From Aquicella lusitana (GTDB lineage: Bacteria; Pseudomonadota; Gammaproteobacteria; DSM-16500): 64,000 bases of DNA. The position numbers and the translations under genes are program-made. The notes beneath the pieces are model-generated. The model made no database searches and had not been told where the DNA came from. It was given only the letters and a program-made list of their open reading frames with translations. The stretch is from NCBI RefSeq assembly GCF_902459475.1, contig NZ_LR699114.1:1054001-1118000 (forward strand), written 5' to 3'. Within the stretch, counting starts at the first letter, position 1; every line of letters starts with the position of its first letter. This document shows positions 39,904 to 49,828 of the stretch, in pieces.

Positions 39904-41208
39904 ATGAATAGAAAATCACAACAAATGTTGAGGCGCGAGTTAGGAATAGTTGGCGCTACCATGATGGGTCTGGGTTCTATTGTAGGGACAGGCATTTTTG
40001 TCAGCATTGGCGTAGCTGCGGGCGCAGCGGGACCTGCTGTCATTTTAGCTATTGCTTTGGCAGCCGTCGTTGCAACATGCAATGCCTTTTCCAGTGCTCA
40101 GCTTGCTGCTTCACATGCTGTCAGCGGGGGCACATACGAGTATGGTTATCGTTATCTTCATCCTTGGCTTGGTTTTACGGCCGGATGGATGTTTTTATGC
40201 GCTAAAACTGCATCAGCTGCTACAGCTGCGCTTGGATTTGCAGGTTATCTAATACATTTACTTAATCTGAATACAGCACTCATTGTTCCAGTCGCTGTCG
40301 GCATCACTGTGGCGCTAACCATTTTGGTGTTAAGCGGCATTAGGAAGGCAAATTGGGTAAACATCGTTATCGTTATGGTGACATTGCTAACACTCGTACT
40401 ATTTGTAGTATTTGGTTTGCCGGATGTATTTAAACAGGGCGCGGTGAATCTGAAACCATTCTTTCCTGCTTCAGATAAAAGCGTCAGTGGTTTTTTCTAT
40501 GCAACCGCATTGATGTTCGTGGCTTACACAGGCTACGGCCGTATTGCAACATTAGGTGAAGAAGTAAAGAATCCGCAAACTTTAATTCCTCGCGCGATAG
40601 TCACTACGTTAATCGTCAGTGCGATTCTTTATATTGTGGTTGGTTTGGTTGCTGTGGGTACTGTCGGTGCCGATCATCTTGCGCAAGTAACACAAAGCCG
40701 TGTAACACCGCTGGAAATGGCAGCGCGAAATATTGGAACACCCGGACTTGGCATTGTTGTTGCACTCGGAGCATGCACATCCATGTTAGGTGTATTATTA
40801 AATTTAATTCTCGGTCTTTCTCGAGTCGCTTTGGCGATGGGCAGGAAAGGTGATTTACCTCCGCTGTTTGGTCATGTTTCTGATGCAGGGCGCGCTCCGT
40901 CATCAGCAGTTATTGGCGTTGGCATTATTATTACGGGTCTTGCTTTAATTGGCAGTGTTGAAACAACTTGGGCATTCAGTGCTTTTACCGTTTTGGTCTA
41001 TTATTCCATCACGAACCTCGCAGCCTTACAGTTGCCAAAAAAAGACCGACTTTATCCGCAAAGCTATGCAATCGGCGGATTAATCGCTTGTCTGTTTCTG
41101 GCTTTTTGGGTGCCCATAAAAATTTGGATGACCGGATTAGGATTGATTGTACTTGGTCTTGTCTGGCACGGGATAGCTAATCGATTATGGCGCCACCGTG
41201 CAAACTGA
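39904..41208 (+). CDS. APC-family amino acid permease
   Basis: A 434-residue inner-membrane transporter with about twelve spans. The first helix carries GATMMGLGSIVGTGIFVSIG, the substrate-backbone-binding GSGIG-type motif of the amino acid-polyamine-organocation family, and VAYTGYGRIATLGEEVKNPQ in the middle is typical of cationic amino acid transporter-like members. The substrate cannot be told. ATG at 39904 follows AAGGGA closely (3 nt); a TTG at 39883 is a weaker option. It converges on the CapA gene, 29 bp away. Confidence 0.9.
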   Translation: MNRKSQQMLRRELGIVGATMMGLGSIVGTGIFVSIGVAAGAAGPAVILAIALAAVVATCNAFSSAQLAASHAVSGGTYEYGYRYLHPWLGFTAGWMFLCAKTASAATAALGFAGYLIHLLNLNTALIVPVAVGITVALTILVLSGIRKANWVNIVIVMVTLLTLVLFVVFGLPDVFKQGAVNLKPFFPASDKSVSGFFYATALMFVAYTGYGRIATLGEEVKNPQTLIPRAIVTTLIVSAILYIVVGLVAVGTVGADHLAQVTQSRVTPLEMAARNIGTPGLGIVVALGACTSMLGVLLNLILGLSRVALAMGRKGDLPPLFGHVSDAGRAPSSAVIGVGIIITGLALIGSVETTWAFSAFTVLVYYSITNLAALQLPKKDRLYPQSYAIGGLIACLFLAFWVPIKIWMTGLGLIVLGLVWHGIANRLWRHRAN

Positions 41209-41237
41209 TAACGCATATCAACCTTGAAGCGGCTCGC

Positions 41238-42404
41238 TTAATGGCATTGTGGATTGGTAATGATAGGCTGAGAATAAGCGATATTACCAACAGGCAATAT
41301 ACGCGAAATAATTTGATAAGCGATTGAATACCGATCATTGCTTGGTAAAACCGTCAAATGAAGTTGATTTAAACCGCTACGATTTTGCATATATAAAGGT
41401 ACAAAGCGAATACCATTAATAATGGTGTGTTGCGAATTTTTTGTTAACCCTAAAAATAAAATAGCCGATGTTCGATTCTTGGGTGTGCCCTGGTAGCTGA
41501 CAAAATTACCCAATGAATAAGCGATGAATGTAGCGCGCCCATCTTTAGTGATATATTTTTCCATTGTCTGCAGCACATGCGGATGCGAGCCAATCACGGC
41601 AGTTGCACCTGCTTCTGCCAGTTGGTGTGCAAACTGGGTTTGCCTGCTATTAGGATAATGTTGATACTGTTCGCCCCAGTGCGGGAATACGATAATCGCA
41701 TCGACCTGGTTTTTCATTGTTTGTATGGATTGCAAAAGCCACTGGCGGTCTTTGTTTTTAAAACAGTGCAATACTTGCTGATAGTGATCCGTCATGCCAT
41801 TGGTATGTTCCGCGCAAGCTATCCAGGCAATACGAAATCCATTTCGTGTTAGTATCGTAAATTTAAAGCCGTTATCGTCTTTTTTACGCGTTCCCGTGTA
41901 AGATAATCCAGCCTGATTTAATGCATCAATTGTCTTGTCAATGCCAATGGAAAAACGATCGAGTGCATGGTTGTTTGCTGTTGAGACAAGGTCGAATCCG
42001 CTTGTTTTCAAAGCTGTTGCTAAATTCGGGTGATAATTGAATAAAGGAAAACTGGAGTAAATTTTATTATCCCAATGAAATCGGCCTTGCTTCACTTCAT
42101 TACCATCACGTGTAATACCCGCAGCCATGGGACCTTCAAGGTTTGCATAAGCAATATCTGCTTTTTGAATATAGGGTATCGCTGCTTGCCAAATACTTTC
42201 AAAACCTGATTGTGATGCTTTAACTTGAAGCGGTTGATGTAGCAAAACATCACCCACAGCCGCAATCAGTAGCGTATTGCCTTGAGAACAGGCGCTCGGA
42301 AAAATTAAGGTATTGTTACTAGCAAACGCAACTTGATTTGCAAACGGCAGAGCGGCTGCAATGAGAACCAGCTTGGCGAAAGAATGCATGCTATGCACTG
42401 ACAA
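41238..42404 (-). CDS. CapA-family exported metallophosphatase-like protein
   Basis: A 388-residue protein with a signal peptide (hydrophobic residues about 11-28, cleavage near AFA-SN). The CapA/PgsA poly-gamma-glutamate type calcineurin-like fold is shown by AAVGDVLLH, YANLEGPM, STANNHALDR, VFPHWGEQYQ, GSHPHVLQ and IAYSLGNFVS, which supply the metal ligands. In capsule loci such proteins help make or anchor polyglutamate, but no capBC genes are nearby, so the role is open. The start is TTG at 42404: AAGGAG lies six bases upstream, whereas the next GTG (42389-42398 region) and ATG are too far from it. The next gene upstream is 24 bp away. Confidence 0.88.
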   Translation of the reverse strand: MSVHSMHSFAKLVLIAAALPFANQVAFASNNTLIFPSACSQGNTLLIAAVGDVLLHQPLQVKASQSGFESIWQAAIPYIQKADIAYANLEGPMAAGITRDGNEVKQGRFHWDNKIYSSFPLFNYHPNLATALKTSGFDLVSTANNHALDRFSIGIDKTIDALNQAGLSYTGTRKKDDNGFKFTILTRNGFRIAWIACAEHTNGMTDHYQQVLHCFKNKDRQWLLQSIQTMKNQVDAIIVFPHWGEQYQHYPNSRQTQFAHQLAEAGATAVIGSHPHVLQTMEKYITKDGRATFIAYSLGNFVSYQGTPKNRTSAILFLGLTKNSQHTIINGIRFVPLYMQNRSGLNQLHLTVLPSNDRYSIAYQIISRILPVGNIAYSQPIITNPQCH

Positions 42405-42427
42405 GCGATTCTCCTTATGTTAAGCCA

Positions 42428-42694
42428 TCATGCCCTTGTTTGAGCCGGTGGTGCTGCTGCGGGCGGCGCAGCAGGTGCTGTAGCGGGCGGTGGCGTAGGT
42501 ACGATGGTTTGCGTTTGTAGTGGCCCGGCGGGCGGGGTTGCGTATAAGTAATAGAAAAACACTAAAATCAAGACAATCGCCACAATAATGACGACCAGAA
42601 TGGCAATCATTCTTATATATAGAGCGCGCTCAACATTGATGGGATTATTCGGATTATTGGGATCATTGAAATCGGGGTTTTGTCTTTGTGTCAT
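42428..42694 (-). CDS. Small membrane protein with Pro/Ala-rich tail
   Basis: An 88-residue protein not recognised. An Asn/Pro-rich N-terminus (NDPNNPNNPINVE) leads into one strong membrane span at about residues 30-52 (MIAILVVIIVAIVLILVFFYYLY), followed by a tail of Pro/Ala/Thr repeats suited to spanning periplasm or cell wall. ATG 42694 is preferred because GGAGAGG sits just before it, rather than 42742. It precedes the CapA-like gene by 23 bp and is probably cotranscribed with it. Confidence 0.6.
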   Translation of the reverse strand: MTQRQNPDFNDPNNPNNPINVERALYIRMIAILVVIIVAIVLILVFFYYLYATPPAGPLQTQTIVPTPPPATAPAAPPAAAPPAQTRA

Positions 42695-42921
42695 AGCCTC
42701 TCCGTGGGATGAAATTGCTTTATTACTTATATGATAAACCAATTTGGAGGGTATTTTTTAAACCAGAAATAGAAGGAGCAAAAAAAGAGCAATTATAGCT
42801 TAATGATCTCTGTACACGACAAAACTTCTAACCGTTCGCCCTACAGAAACAGCTGTCATCCTGATCACAGACTGACAAATTTATGAACACCTGTCAAAAT
42901 GACCAAAGCCCAGATATTAAA

Positions 42922-43062
42922 AAAGCAGGCTTGATCGAAGGCCCGAATAGAATAGGTGGATGTCTCGGTAATGCTTAAGGCTGCCTTTTAAGGTATGCGC
43001 ACCACATTATCTCTCTGACTTCCTCAGGCTCTGCTTGTAGGGCTTCGATCAATACCTGCTTT
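42922..43062. other. Long-range dyad in a 400-bp gene-free stretch
   Basis: AAAGCAGGCTTGATCGAAGG at 42922-42941 and CTTCGATCAATACCTGCTTT at 43043-43062 are near-perfect reverse complements, about 20 bp each, closing a 100-nt interior. They lie in 42695-43101, between two minus-strand genes, where no ORF of substance is seen. The arrangement could be a structured RNA, a small non-autonomous element or a transcript 3' end. Confidence 0.55.
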
Positions 43063-43101
43063 GCGGAGAAGTATACACGGTTAATCTACTTTTTCAATAT
43101 T

Positions 43102-45153
43102 CTATGCTTCGCTTGTTTGTTGTGCCTTCTCAGATGGCATGAAGATAATCGCAATTGTATAAAGGACCAAAATCAAAATTAATAAATTTTTGTAGCCGAC
43201 CACGAGTGATGCGTATTCCAATATGCCGCCGGTCATTGCGCCGAGTAGATTGGCCCCAAACGCCTCGGTAGAATCTATTGCATAACGGAAACGTTTGGCA
43301 AAAATAAGATTGGCGATGAAGATGGGCCCGAATGCCAGCGCAGCTGCGATAGCAAATCGTGCGAGTTTGGGCAGCATCAGCAGTATACTATTAGGTATAA
43401 GCCAGTTTGAGCACAGGAATAGCAATAAGGCGATGTATAAAAAAGAGAGCGAGAGAGTCTTGACCCGGCTTGTTACTTCCACGGCAAGATAGACCGCGAA
43501 TAAAATTCCCATAAACACTAGCGCGTTTACGAACCAGGTCGTGCCAAAAAGTAGTGCAAAATGGATAACGCTTTTGGTTTCCAGCAGTAAAAATGCAGCA
43601 CCCATTAAAAAAAGATCCGGATAGTTTCTGATGGGACTTAATGACCCATTTGTTATGCGGATAAGGGACAGCGAGAAAAGCAAAATAAATCCAAGTGTTA
43701 TTAAATAGGGAAAGGGAAGCGTATTTTCCATGAGATAAAGAAAGGGGTGGTTGTCGGTAGCAGGTGCTGAATAATCATGTAGCACGGGCTGCCATCGGGT
43801 AGGACACTGCAAGGTAGATGATTGGGGACTGATGGTGAGCACAGTGGCCCAATAATCACGCACGCCAAACGTGTCAAGGCAGGGTGGTTGTTTAAAAACT
43901 TGAGCTAGCGTATTCGCCAATCTATCTATCAGCCAGGGCGCGTGATAATAATTGTAAATAGTAAACAAGCCATCCGGTTTGAGAAGCTGATAAACACGGG
44001 AAATGGATTCAAGCGTGTAAAGATAATTTTCCAGACGCAATGATGACTGTCCAGGTATCAGCATCAGCGAATCAGTCAGTGCAAAGATGATCATGTCATA
44101 CTGGCGGGAAGTTTGCTGTAAGAAAGCTCTGCCGTCGTTAATATGAATAGTGACGCGAGGATCCTGGTAGGGGCGATCAGGATTAAACTGTTTGCCTAAA
44201 CGGTAGAGCATGGGATCGATTTCGACAGCATCAATATGCCGCGCACCTTCAGCAAGCGCAATCGCAACATCGCCACCGGTACCGGAGCCGATGATAAGCA
44301 CATTATCAAGCGCGTTTTGCTTCAATCTATGTTGATAAGGAAGAAAATAAAACGGCTTAACTGTTTGACGTTGACGCACGGTTTCAATCACTTGCTGGGC
44401 AAGTCCGTTCACATTGACTACGTATTGATTATTAGAATAAGGTTGAACTTCAATTTTATAATACGCGGACCAGAAGTGATTAGATGTGATGGATTCCTTG
44501 CCAAAGGTTGCCAGCATCACAACCAGCGCACCCAGTTGAACTGTTAATAAAATCGGGTGGTGCAGTTTTTTTTTAAGGAAAGGTAAAAAAATTAGTGTAA
44601 TGATAATACCCCACCAGATCGGTGTTGCATGAAAAAAGGATAGAATAGAGAAAGTGACAATGCCGGTTAGCGAGCCTATCACTTCAAGTCGATAGGCTTG
44701 AAGTGGCTTGAATAGCTGAAATGTGCGGGCGACGCCATCAGCAAGTGAAGCCATCACTGCGGTGACGGAAATAAAAATAAGCGGCAGGCTAAACCACTGG
44801 GGGTAAATATTGTCTTTAAAATAGCTGCCGTAATAATTCAAATTGCCAGTTTCACTATTAAGACGCGGCTGATACTGATAGCTGTAGCGATAGCAGCAGA
44901 AAACCACAATAGCAAGAAAAATAGGTGAAAGATAAAAGAAGCGTCTATGCGATTTTGAACGAATAAAGCCGATTCCTATTCCTAAAAAACTAGCCAGCAG
45001 AACATAATTTGAAAAGAAAAAAAGATAATAAATGTTTGATCCAGACCAGCGGACGAGAGTCAATTCAACGAATAGCATAAGAAAACTGAGCAGAACGAGA
45101 CGGCATTTGTCATTAAAAATAAAGCAATGCCCATTATTACTTCTACCTCTCAT
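43102..45153 (-). CDS. Membrane-embedded spermidine-synthase-like protein
   Basis: A 683-residue protein with about seven N-terminal membrane spans, a soluble centre, then five or so C-terminal spans. The centre (residues about 285-440) holds the aminopropyltransferase fold: VLIIGSGTGGDVAIALAEGA, then AVEIDPMLYRLG, then VTIHINDGRAFLQQ, the nucleotide/SAM-type binding strands of spermidine synthase. Such fused membrane proteins are widespread and rarely characterised; aminopropyl or methyl transfer is uncertain. The start is the ATG at 45153. The upstream spacer (45154-45254) separates it from the FAD monooxygenase on the same strand. Confidence 0.8.
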   Translation of the reverse strand: MRGRSNNGHCFIFNDKCRLVLLSFLMLFVELTLVRWSGSNIYYLFFFSNYVLLASFLGIGIGFIRSKSHRRFFYLSPIFLAIVVFCCYRYSYQYQPRLNSETGNLNYYGSYFKDNIYPQWFSLPLIFISVTAVMASLADGVARTFQLFKPLQAYRLEVIGSLTGIVTFSILSFFHATPIWWGIIITLIFLPFLKKKLHHPILLTVQLGALVVMLATFGKESITSNHFWSAYYKIEVQPYSNNQYVVNVNGLAQQVIETVRQRQTVKPFYFLPYQHRLKQNALDNVLIIGSGTGGDVAIALAEGARHIDAVEIDPMLYRLGKQFNPDRPYQDPRVTIHINDGRAFLQQTSRQYDMIIFALTDSLMLIPGQSSLRLENYLYTLESISRVYQLLKPDGLFTIYNYYHAPWLIDRLANTLAQVFKQPPCLDTFGVRDYWATVLTISPQSSTLQCPTRWQPVLHDYSAPATDNHPFLYLMENTLPFPYLITLGFILLFSLSLIRITNGSLSPIRNYPDLFLMGAAFLLLETKSVIHFALLFGTTWFVNALVFMGILFAVYLAVEVTSRVKTLSLSFLYIALLLFLCSNWLIPNSILLMLPKLARFAIAAALAFGPIFIANLIFAKRFRYAIDSTEAFGANLLGAMTGGILEYASLVVGYKNLLILILVLYTIAIIFMPSEKAQQTSEA

Positions 45154-45254
45154 CCCTTTAACCCTTTTATCGTACGCGGCTGTTCATAAGCATAATACCG
45201 CTATATAAAATTTAAAAGGGCAATTTAATCCAAATAGAAACAAATTTTATGCTG

Positions 45255-46781
45255 TTAGAAGAATTGCGATTGTAAATAATTTTCAAATTCGTTGATCTGG
45301 TCTCCTAAATAAGCGATATATTGATCAGGCCGAATAAGACAAAATGTGAATTGTTTAAATGGATAAGTTTCAAGCAGCTTGGTATGAGATAGATCATAAA
45401 AGCTGATGGATAATACATCACTGTATTTATTTTGCAATGAGGTGAGTCTATTTTTATTTTCATCATCCGCATGGAAAACCAGTAAATAATATTGCTGAGA
45501 GCGTTTCAGAATATCATAAAGATAAATATTCTGTCCCTCAGTAATGAGCGTATCTAATGCGCGAAAGCCAGGCGAGAAAGGAGCGATAGTTCTGCCTTTA
45601 ATAATATGGCTAGGGTGATAGTGCAGCGATAATTCAGACATCCTGCCTAGTAATATTTTCTGGAAAAGCTGGCGACCAGAAAAGAGTGGCATTATAAAAT
45701 TGCGTATGGCAACTAAAAAAGGCATGCGCATATTGGCAACCCTGATCATTTTGGATGTCATTTCGACGACTTGCTGAGCAATAGAATGGCGTTCTGCCCC
45801 ATAACTGTCGAGGAGGGACACGGGTGATTTACGATTGATTACATAAGCAAGCTTCCACGCCAGATTATACGCATCCTGTATGCCGGTATTCATGCCTTGT
45901 CCGCCAGCCGGTGAGTGCACGTGGGCAGCATCTCCTGCAAGAAAAATCCGGCCGACGCTGAACTGCTGAGCCAGGCGCTCATGAATCCAGAAATGGCTTT
46001 GCCATCGAATTGCATTTAGGGTGAATTGGAGCGATGTGCGTTGTTTGATAATTTCACTCATCACTTCCAGAGTCGGTTCTTTGACGTTTTTAAAATCAGG
46101 ATCATGGCCAACACCGACTATAATGCGAGTGGATTCCTGCATGGGAAAAAATGCAGAAATACCTTTTGGGCTAAGGTAAAGATGGAATGCATTTGGCTCA
46201 TAATCAGCTGCAAAATCCGCATCAATCAGCAAAAAGCGTTCTTCAATATCAGTACCCTCAAAAGCAATGCCTGCCTGTTCACGTACGGTGCTATGGTAAC
46301 CATCACAGCCAACAACCCAATCCGCTGACACTGAGAGTTCACCTTCAGGCGTGGCAATACGTGCAGTCACGTTGTCTTCTTTTGCTGATAACTCAAGCAG
46401 GGTTGCATTTCTTTTTATTTGAACGCCCACGCTTGTTAAATAACGATCTAACACGGCTTCGGTATGGCTTTGCGGTACAGAAAGCACAAAATCGTATTGT
46501 GTATGTTGCACTTGCTCAAAATCAAGCCTGGCTAGCCGGCATTTTTTTTCATTTATACTGGCGCTTTTTATTTTTAATCCATGCTCAAGCAGGCTGGAAA
46601 GCCAGGGCCGCTCGTGCCAGCATTCCATCGTGCGGGCATGAATGGCACAGGCATTGGATGTCGTGACACAATTTGGGCGCTTATCAATGATTAAAAAATT
46701 AATGCCATATCGATGAAGTTCAGCAGCTAGCTCCATGCCAGTAGGGCCCGCACCAACGATGAGTACAGGGTAATCAGCCAT
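45255..46781 (-). CDS. FAD-dependent aromatic monooxygenase (PHBH-type)
   Basis: A 508-residue class A flavoprotein monooxygenase. The FAD ADP-binding motif VLIVGAGPTGMELAAEL is at the N-terminus, the DG motif appears as VVGCDGYHSTVRE near residue 165, and the GD motif is GRIFLAGDAAHVHSPAGGQGMNTGIQDAYNLAWKL near residue 285. A thioredoxin-like C-terminal part with poor conservation follows. These enzymes hydroxylate phenols or polyketides with NAD(P)H and oxygen; the substrate is unknown. It diverges from an MHS transporter, with 188 bp between the starts. Confidence 0.9.
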   Translation of the reverse strand: MADYPVLIVGAGPTGMELAAELHRYGINFLIIDKRPNCVTTSNACAIHARTMECWHERPWLSSLLEHGLKIKSASINEKKCRLARLDFEQVQHTQYDFVLSVPQSHTEAVLDRYLTSVGVQIKRNATLLELSAKEDNVTARIATPEGELSVSADWVVGCDGYHSTVREQAGIAFEGTDIEERFLLIDADFAADYEPNAFHLYLSPKGISAFFPMQESTRIIVGVGHDPDFKNVKEPTLEVMSEIIKQRTSLQFTLNAIRWQSHFWIHERLAQQFSVGRIFLAGDAAHVHSPAGGQGMNTGIQDAYNLAWKLAYVINRKSPVSLLDSYGAERHSIAQQVVEMTSKMIRVANMRMPFLVAIRNFIMPLFSGRQLFQKILLGRMSELSLHYHPSHIIKGRTIAPFSPGFRALDTLITEGQNIYLYDILKRSQQYYLLVFHADDENKNRLTSLQNKYSDVLSISFYDLSHTKLLETYPFKQFTFCLIRPDQYIAYLGDQINEFENYLQSQFF

Positions 46782-46969
46782 GAAAATTCCCCTTTGATTT
46801 CAAGACCAGTTTACCATAGTAGGGTAGATTAAATGGAACAGCATAAATGAACAAATTTTTTATTCGTGTGTATTTTTAATTGCCTTAAGGAAAGCGCGAT
46901 TAGATATAGCAATATAATAAAAATCCTATTATCATGGTAAGTGCTTAAATGTAATGAAGTTACATTCAT

Positions 46970-48268
46970 ATGACTCCTGTTAAAGAGCACCGATCCCGCG
47001 TATTTACCTCCATTGCTGTTATTCTTGGCAATACCATTGCCTGGGGAGATTTCGCCTTATATGCCTATTTTTCTCCGGTACTCTCTAAGGTTTTTTTTAG
47101 CTTTGCGACAGAATCAACCGCTCTCATACTCTATTTTATTGTCTTTGCACTTAGTTTTTTATTTCGCCCAATCGGCTCTGCTATTGCGGGCGCTTATGCA
47201 GACAAATATGGGCGTAAGAATACTCTCATGTATGTTGTCGTTATCTCGAGTATTCTGACTACTCTCATTGGAATTTTACCCAGCTACACTGCTGTTGGTT
47301 TTATCGCTCCTCTGAGCTTGACTATATTGCGAATTCTGCAGACGATGGCCGTTGCAGCAGAACCCACTAATTCAGGTGCATTATTGGTAGAACACGCTAG
47401 CAAATATAATAAAGGATTGTTAACCAGCTTTGTGATGGTAGGTATCTATTTAGGTTTTTTGCTTAGTATTGGTTCGTTTTTAGTTATCACCAGCTGTTTA
47501 ACAACTGACGAGATTGAAGGCTGGGGTTGGCGTTTGCCGTATCTGGGCGCTTTCCCGATTGGATTGATTTCCGCGCTATTGCTGCTTAATGCCAGTGAAT
47601 CTCCGGTATTTTTGCAACACAAAAAAAGCCTCGATATTATCAAAAATCCCATACGTGAATCTTTTATGAAATACCCAAAAGCACTTTGGTTTGCTTTTGG
47701 CTTATCCATTATGATGGGTGTGGGAAATTACTTCCTGCTTGGCACCATCCCTGATTACTTAGTAAATATCGTCCATTTACCGCTATTCGAAACCAACTTG
47801 GCCATTACGATCGGTTTAATATTCACAGTATTGTTTATCCCTGTGATGGGCGCACTCTCAGATAGGTTTGGCAGAAAACCGATCGCAGCCTTTGGAACGG
47901 TGGGATTCTTGCTATTAGTATTTCCAATGCTTGCACTGATCCTGACAGGAAAATTATTTTATGTAGTATTTAGTTTGATTATTTATTGTTTCTTTCTTGC
48001 CCCTATCGCGGCTATTTTGCCTGTTATGATTGCAGAAATATTTCCAACTGTAGTGCGATGTACAGCCGGCGCATTAGGCTATAATATAGCGTTGGTACTG
48101 GTCGGTGGTCCAACACCCATGATTATTCAAATTATTCTGAACATTAAGGTGCATACTTATTTCAACGTGCTATTTTATCCTGGCCTTTATCTTACTTTAA
48201 TTGCCATCATGCATATTTTGTTTATCTTTTTTGTTAAAGAATCCAAGTTTAATGATGTGGCTAATTAG
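46970..48268 (+). CDS. MFS transporter of the MHS (ProP-like) family
   Basis: A 432-residue inner-membrane protein with twelve predicted helices. The N-terminal NTIAWGDFALYAYFSPVLSKVFF and the helix 2-3 loop GAYADKYGRKN, repeated as GALSDRFGRKP in the second half, mark the metabolite:H+ symporter group to which ProP, KgtP and CitA belong. The substrate, probably an organic acid or osmolyte, cannot be inferred. The ATG at 46970 begins MTPVKEHRSRVFTSI. It is divergent from the monooxygenase and convergent with the recombinase downstream. Confidence 0.9.
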   Translation: MTPVKEHRSRVFTSIAVILGNTIAWGDFALYAYFSPVLSKVFFSFATESTALILYFIVFALSFLFRPIGSAIAGAYADKYGRKNTLMYVVVISSILTTLIGILPSYTAVGFIAPLSLTILRILQTMAVAAEPTNSGALLVEHASKYNKGLLTSFVMVGIYLGFLLSIGSFLVITSCLTTDEIEGWGWRLPYLGAFPIGLISALLLLNASESPVFLQHKKSLDIIKNPIRESFMKYPKALWFAFGLSIMMGVGNYFLLGTIPDYLVNIVHLPLFETNLAITIGLIFTVLFIPVMGALSDRFGRKPIAAFGTVGFLLLVFPMLALILTGKLFYVVFSLIIYCFFLAPIAAILPVMIAEIFPTVVRCTAGALGYNIALVLVGGPTPMIIQIILNIKVHTYFNVLFYPGLYLTLIAIMHILFIFFVKESKFNDVAN

Positions 48269-48367
48269 CTTCTTGTCCGCAAGAGCACAGATAGAGCGTA
48301 TCAGTTGGATAGTCAGTCAAGCTTCTAATAAATCAAAATGTTGGTCTGAACCTTTCAAGCCAGTAAG

Positions 48368-49618
48368 TCAGAGCTTAATCGGCTTTTTCTTCGCTGACGC
48401 ATGCCTTGCACGTAATTCAATATCAATGTATTGATCCGTAATCGCGCTTGAGCTATGCCCGGCATCATCTCTCACGTGTTCGCGCGGACGGATTTTTACA
48501 TCTTCCGAGATGCCGGTATGACGCAGCCAATGTACGGTCGCTGCCATTAGCATTTCGGCATCATCGTTAAATCCATCGGATTTTAATCGTTCAACCGTTT
48601 TATCAAAACAATATTGAACGATTTTGCGTATATGTCTTGTTCCTTCAATCGGTCCTTTGCCAAGGGCTTTAGGAATAAGAGGAACTGCTTCGCCTGGAGA
48701 GGGTAGGGAAGATAATCCTAGGCTAATACGGTAGCGTTTTAATGCTTCAAGCATAGCATTACTTACGCTTATGTCGCGTTCTTTATTGCCTTTACCTACC
48801 GTTTTAAACCACCAATTGCTATCCATGTCTTTATAAAAATGCCCCATTTGTGGTATCCAGCGCTCACTGGCCGCTAATTCCGAGATACGTAAGTACATGG
48901 CGAAAAGCGCGTTCATAATAAAAAGCGTTCGTTCATGTAATGCAGGATTTTCATTGGCCATTAATTCGGCTGTTTCTATAATATAAGCCCATTGCAGCTC
49001 CGATAAGCGGCGGATGGCTTTCTTGCCGTGATGTTTACGTAAAAATTTGCTTTTTTGCCGTATTTGGGCAATGGGATTGCCGAAGGTATATTCTTCCTGC
49101 TCCAGATAGTTAAAGAAACTGCTTAAAATGGCAAAAATAGCTTGCAGGGCGCTTTGCGATAGCGTGTAGGATTTGGCATTGGGAAGATCGCCGTCCCGAT
49201 GAGCTTTTTTACTGATAACAGCTATAAACGGCCGCCAGGCAGGATTAGCTGCGCGCAGACCATTCAAGTCAACAAAACGAGGAACATGTTTAACGCCAAT
49301 CCAGGCTTTGGGTGGTGACTGACAGAATTCCAGGAATGCTTCCATATCGCTTCTGCGTAATTCTTTTAATGTCTTGGTTCGCATGAACCATGACCATTGC
49401 AGGAGTCGTTCGATTTCACGGCGATAGGACTTGAACGTTTCAGCGCTTCCTCGATAAGCATGGAGAAAACTGTGCGCCTGTTTGTAGTCAGATATAACAT
49501 CATTTACCGAAATGCCATCGGGAAGCTGTGATTTGACATGAGGCAGTTGTATATCGAAAGACGCATCAAGATGTTCTAAAGCATCAAACAGCGGTATCGG
49601 CATGTATTCATTAGCCAT
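48368..49618 (-). CDS. Tyrosine site-specific recombinase/integrase
   Basis: A 416-residue integrase with all catalytic positions present. The first Arg is in MYLRISELAAS, the Lys in VGKGNKERDISV, the His-x-x-Arg box in VHWLRHTGISED, the next His in DAGHSSSAITDQYI, and the Tyr is that of DQYI. The N-terminal core-binding domain (residues about 40-180) contains FKSYRREIERLLQWSW and SSFFNYLEQEEYT. The C-terminal tail ends ASAKKKPIKL. No tRNA or recognisable att site is beside it and no phage genes follow, so it is a lone recombinase, perhaps a remnant of an element or a chromosomal gene. Confidence 0.9.
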   Translation of the reverse strand: MANEYMPIPLFDALEHLDASFDIQLPHVKSQLPDGISVNDVISDYKQAHSFLHAYRGSAETFKSYRREIERLLQWSWFMRTKTLKELRRSDMEAFLEFCQSPPKAWIGVKHVPRFVDLNGLRAANPAWRPFIAVISKKAHRDGDLPNAKSYTLSQSALQAIFAILSSFFNYLEQEEYTFGNPIAQIRQKSKFLRKHHGKKAIRRLSELQWAYIIETAELMANENPALHERTLFIMNALFAMYLRISELAASERWIPQMGHFYKDMDSNWWFKTVGKGNKERDISVSNAMLEALKRYRISLGLSSLPSPGEAVPLIPKALGKGPIEGTRHIRKIVQYCFDKTVERLKSDGFNDDAEMLMAATVHWLRHTGISEDVKIRPREHVRDDAGHSSSAITDQYIDIELRARHASAKKKPIKL

Positions 49619-49763
49619 AAATCGTTACTTCCCGTTATCAATAAAATTTTAGTAATTATAACAGGTAGTTGCAAAGGGGAGTACAAGCAGCGTGGCTTCT
49701 GCGTTGAATAAAGTTATGTAAAGCGCTCGGATAGGTCAGCTAAGGTTTGCAAGGGGGAGGTGG

Positions 49764-49821
49764 GAGGGCTTAAGTCTAGCCAGCATAGTTACATTCTGCT
49801 TAACTGCTGCACTTAGCCCTC
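49764..49821. other. Hairpin downstream of the thaumatin-like gene
   Basis: GAGGGCTTAAGT at 49764-49775 pairs with ACTTAGCCCTC at 49811-49821, with an inner CCAGCA/TGCTG match. It lies eight bases beyond the stop of the minus-strand thaumatin-like gene, where a transcript end is expected, but no T-tract follows. Confidence 0.5.
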
Positions 49822-49828
49822 TTTGGCC

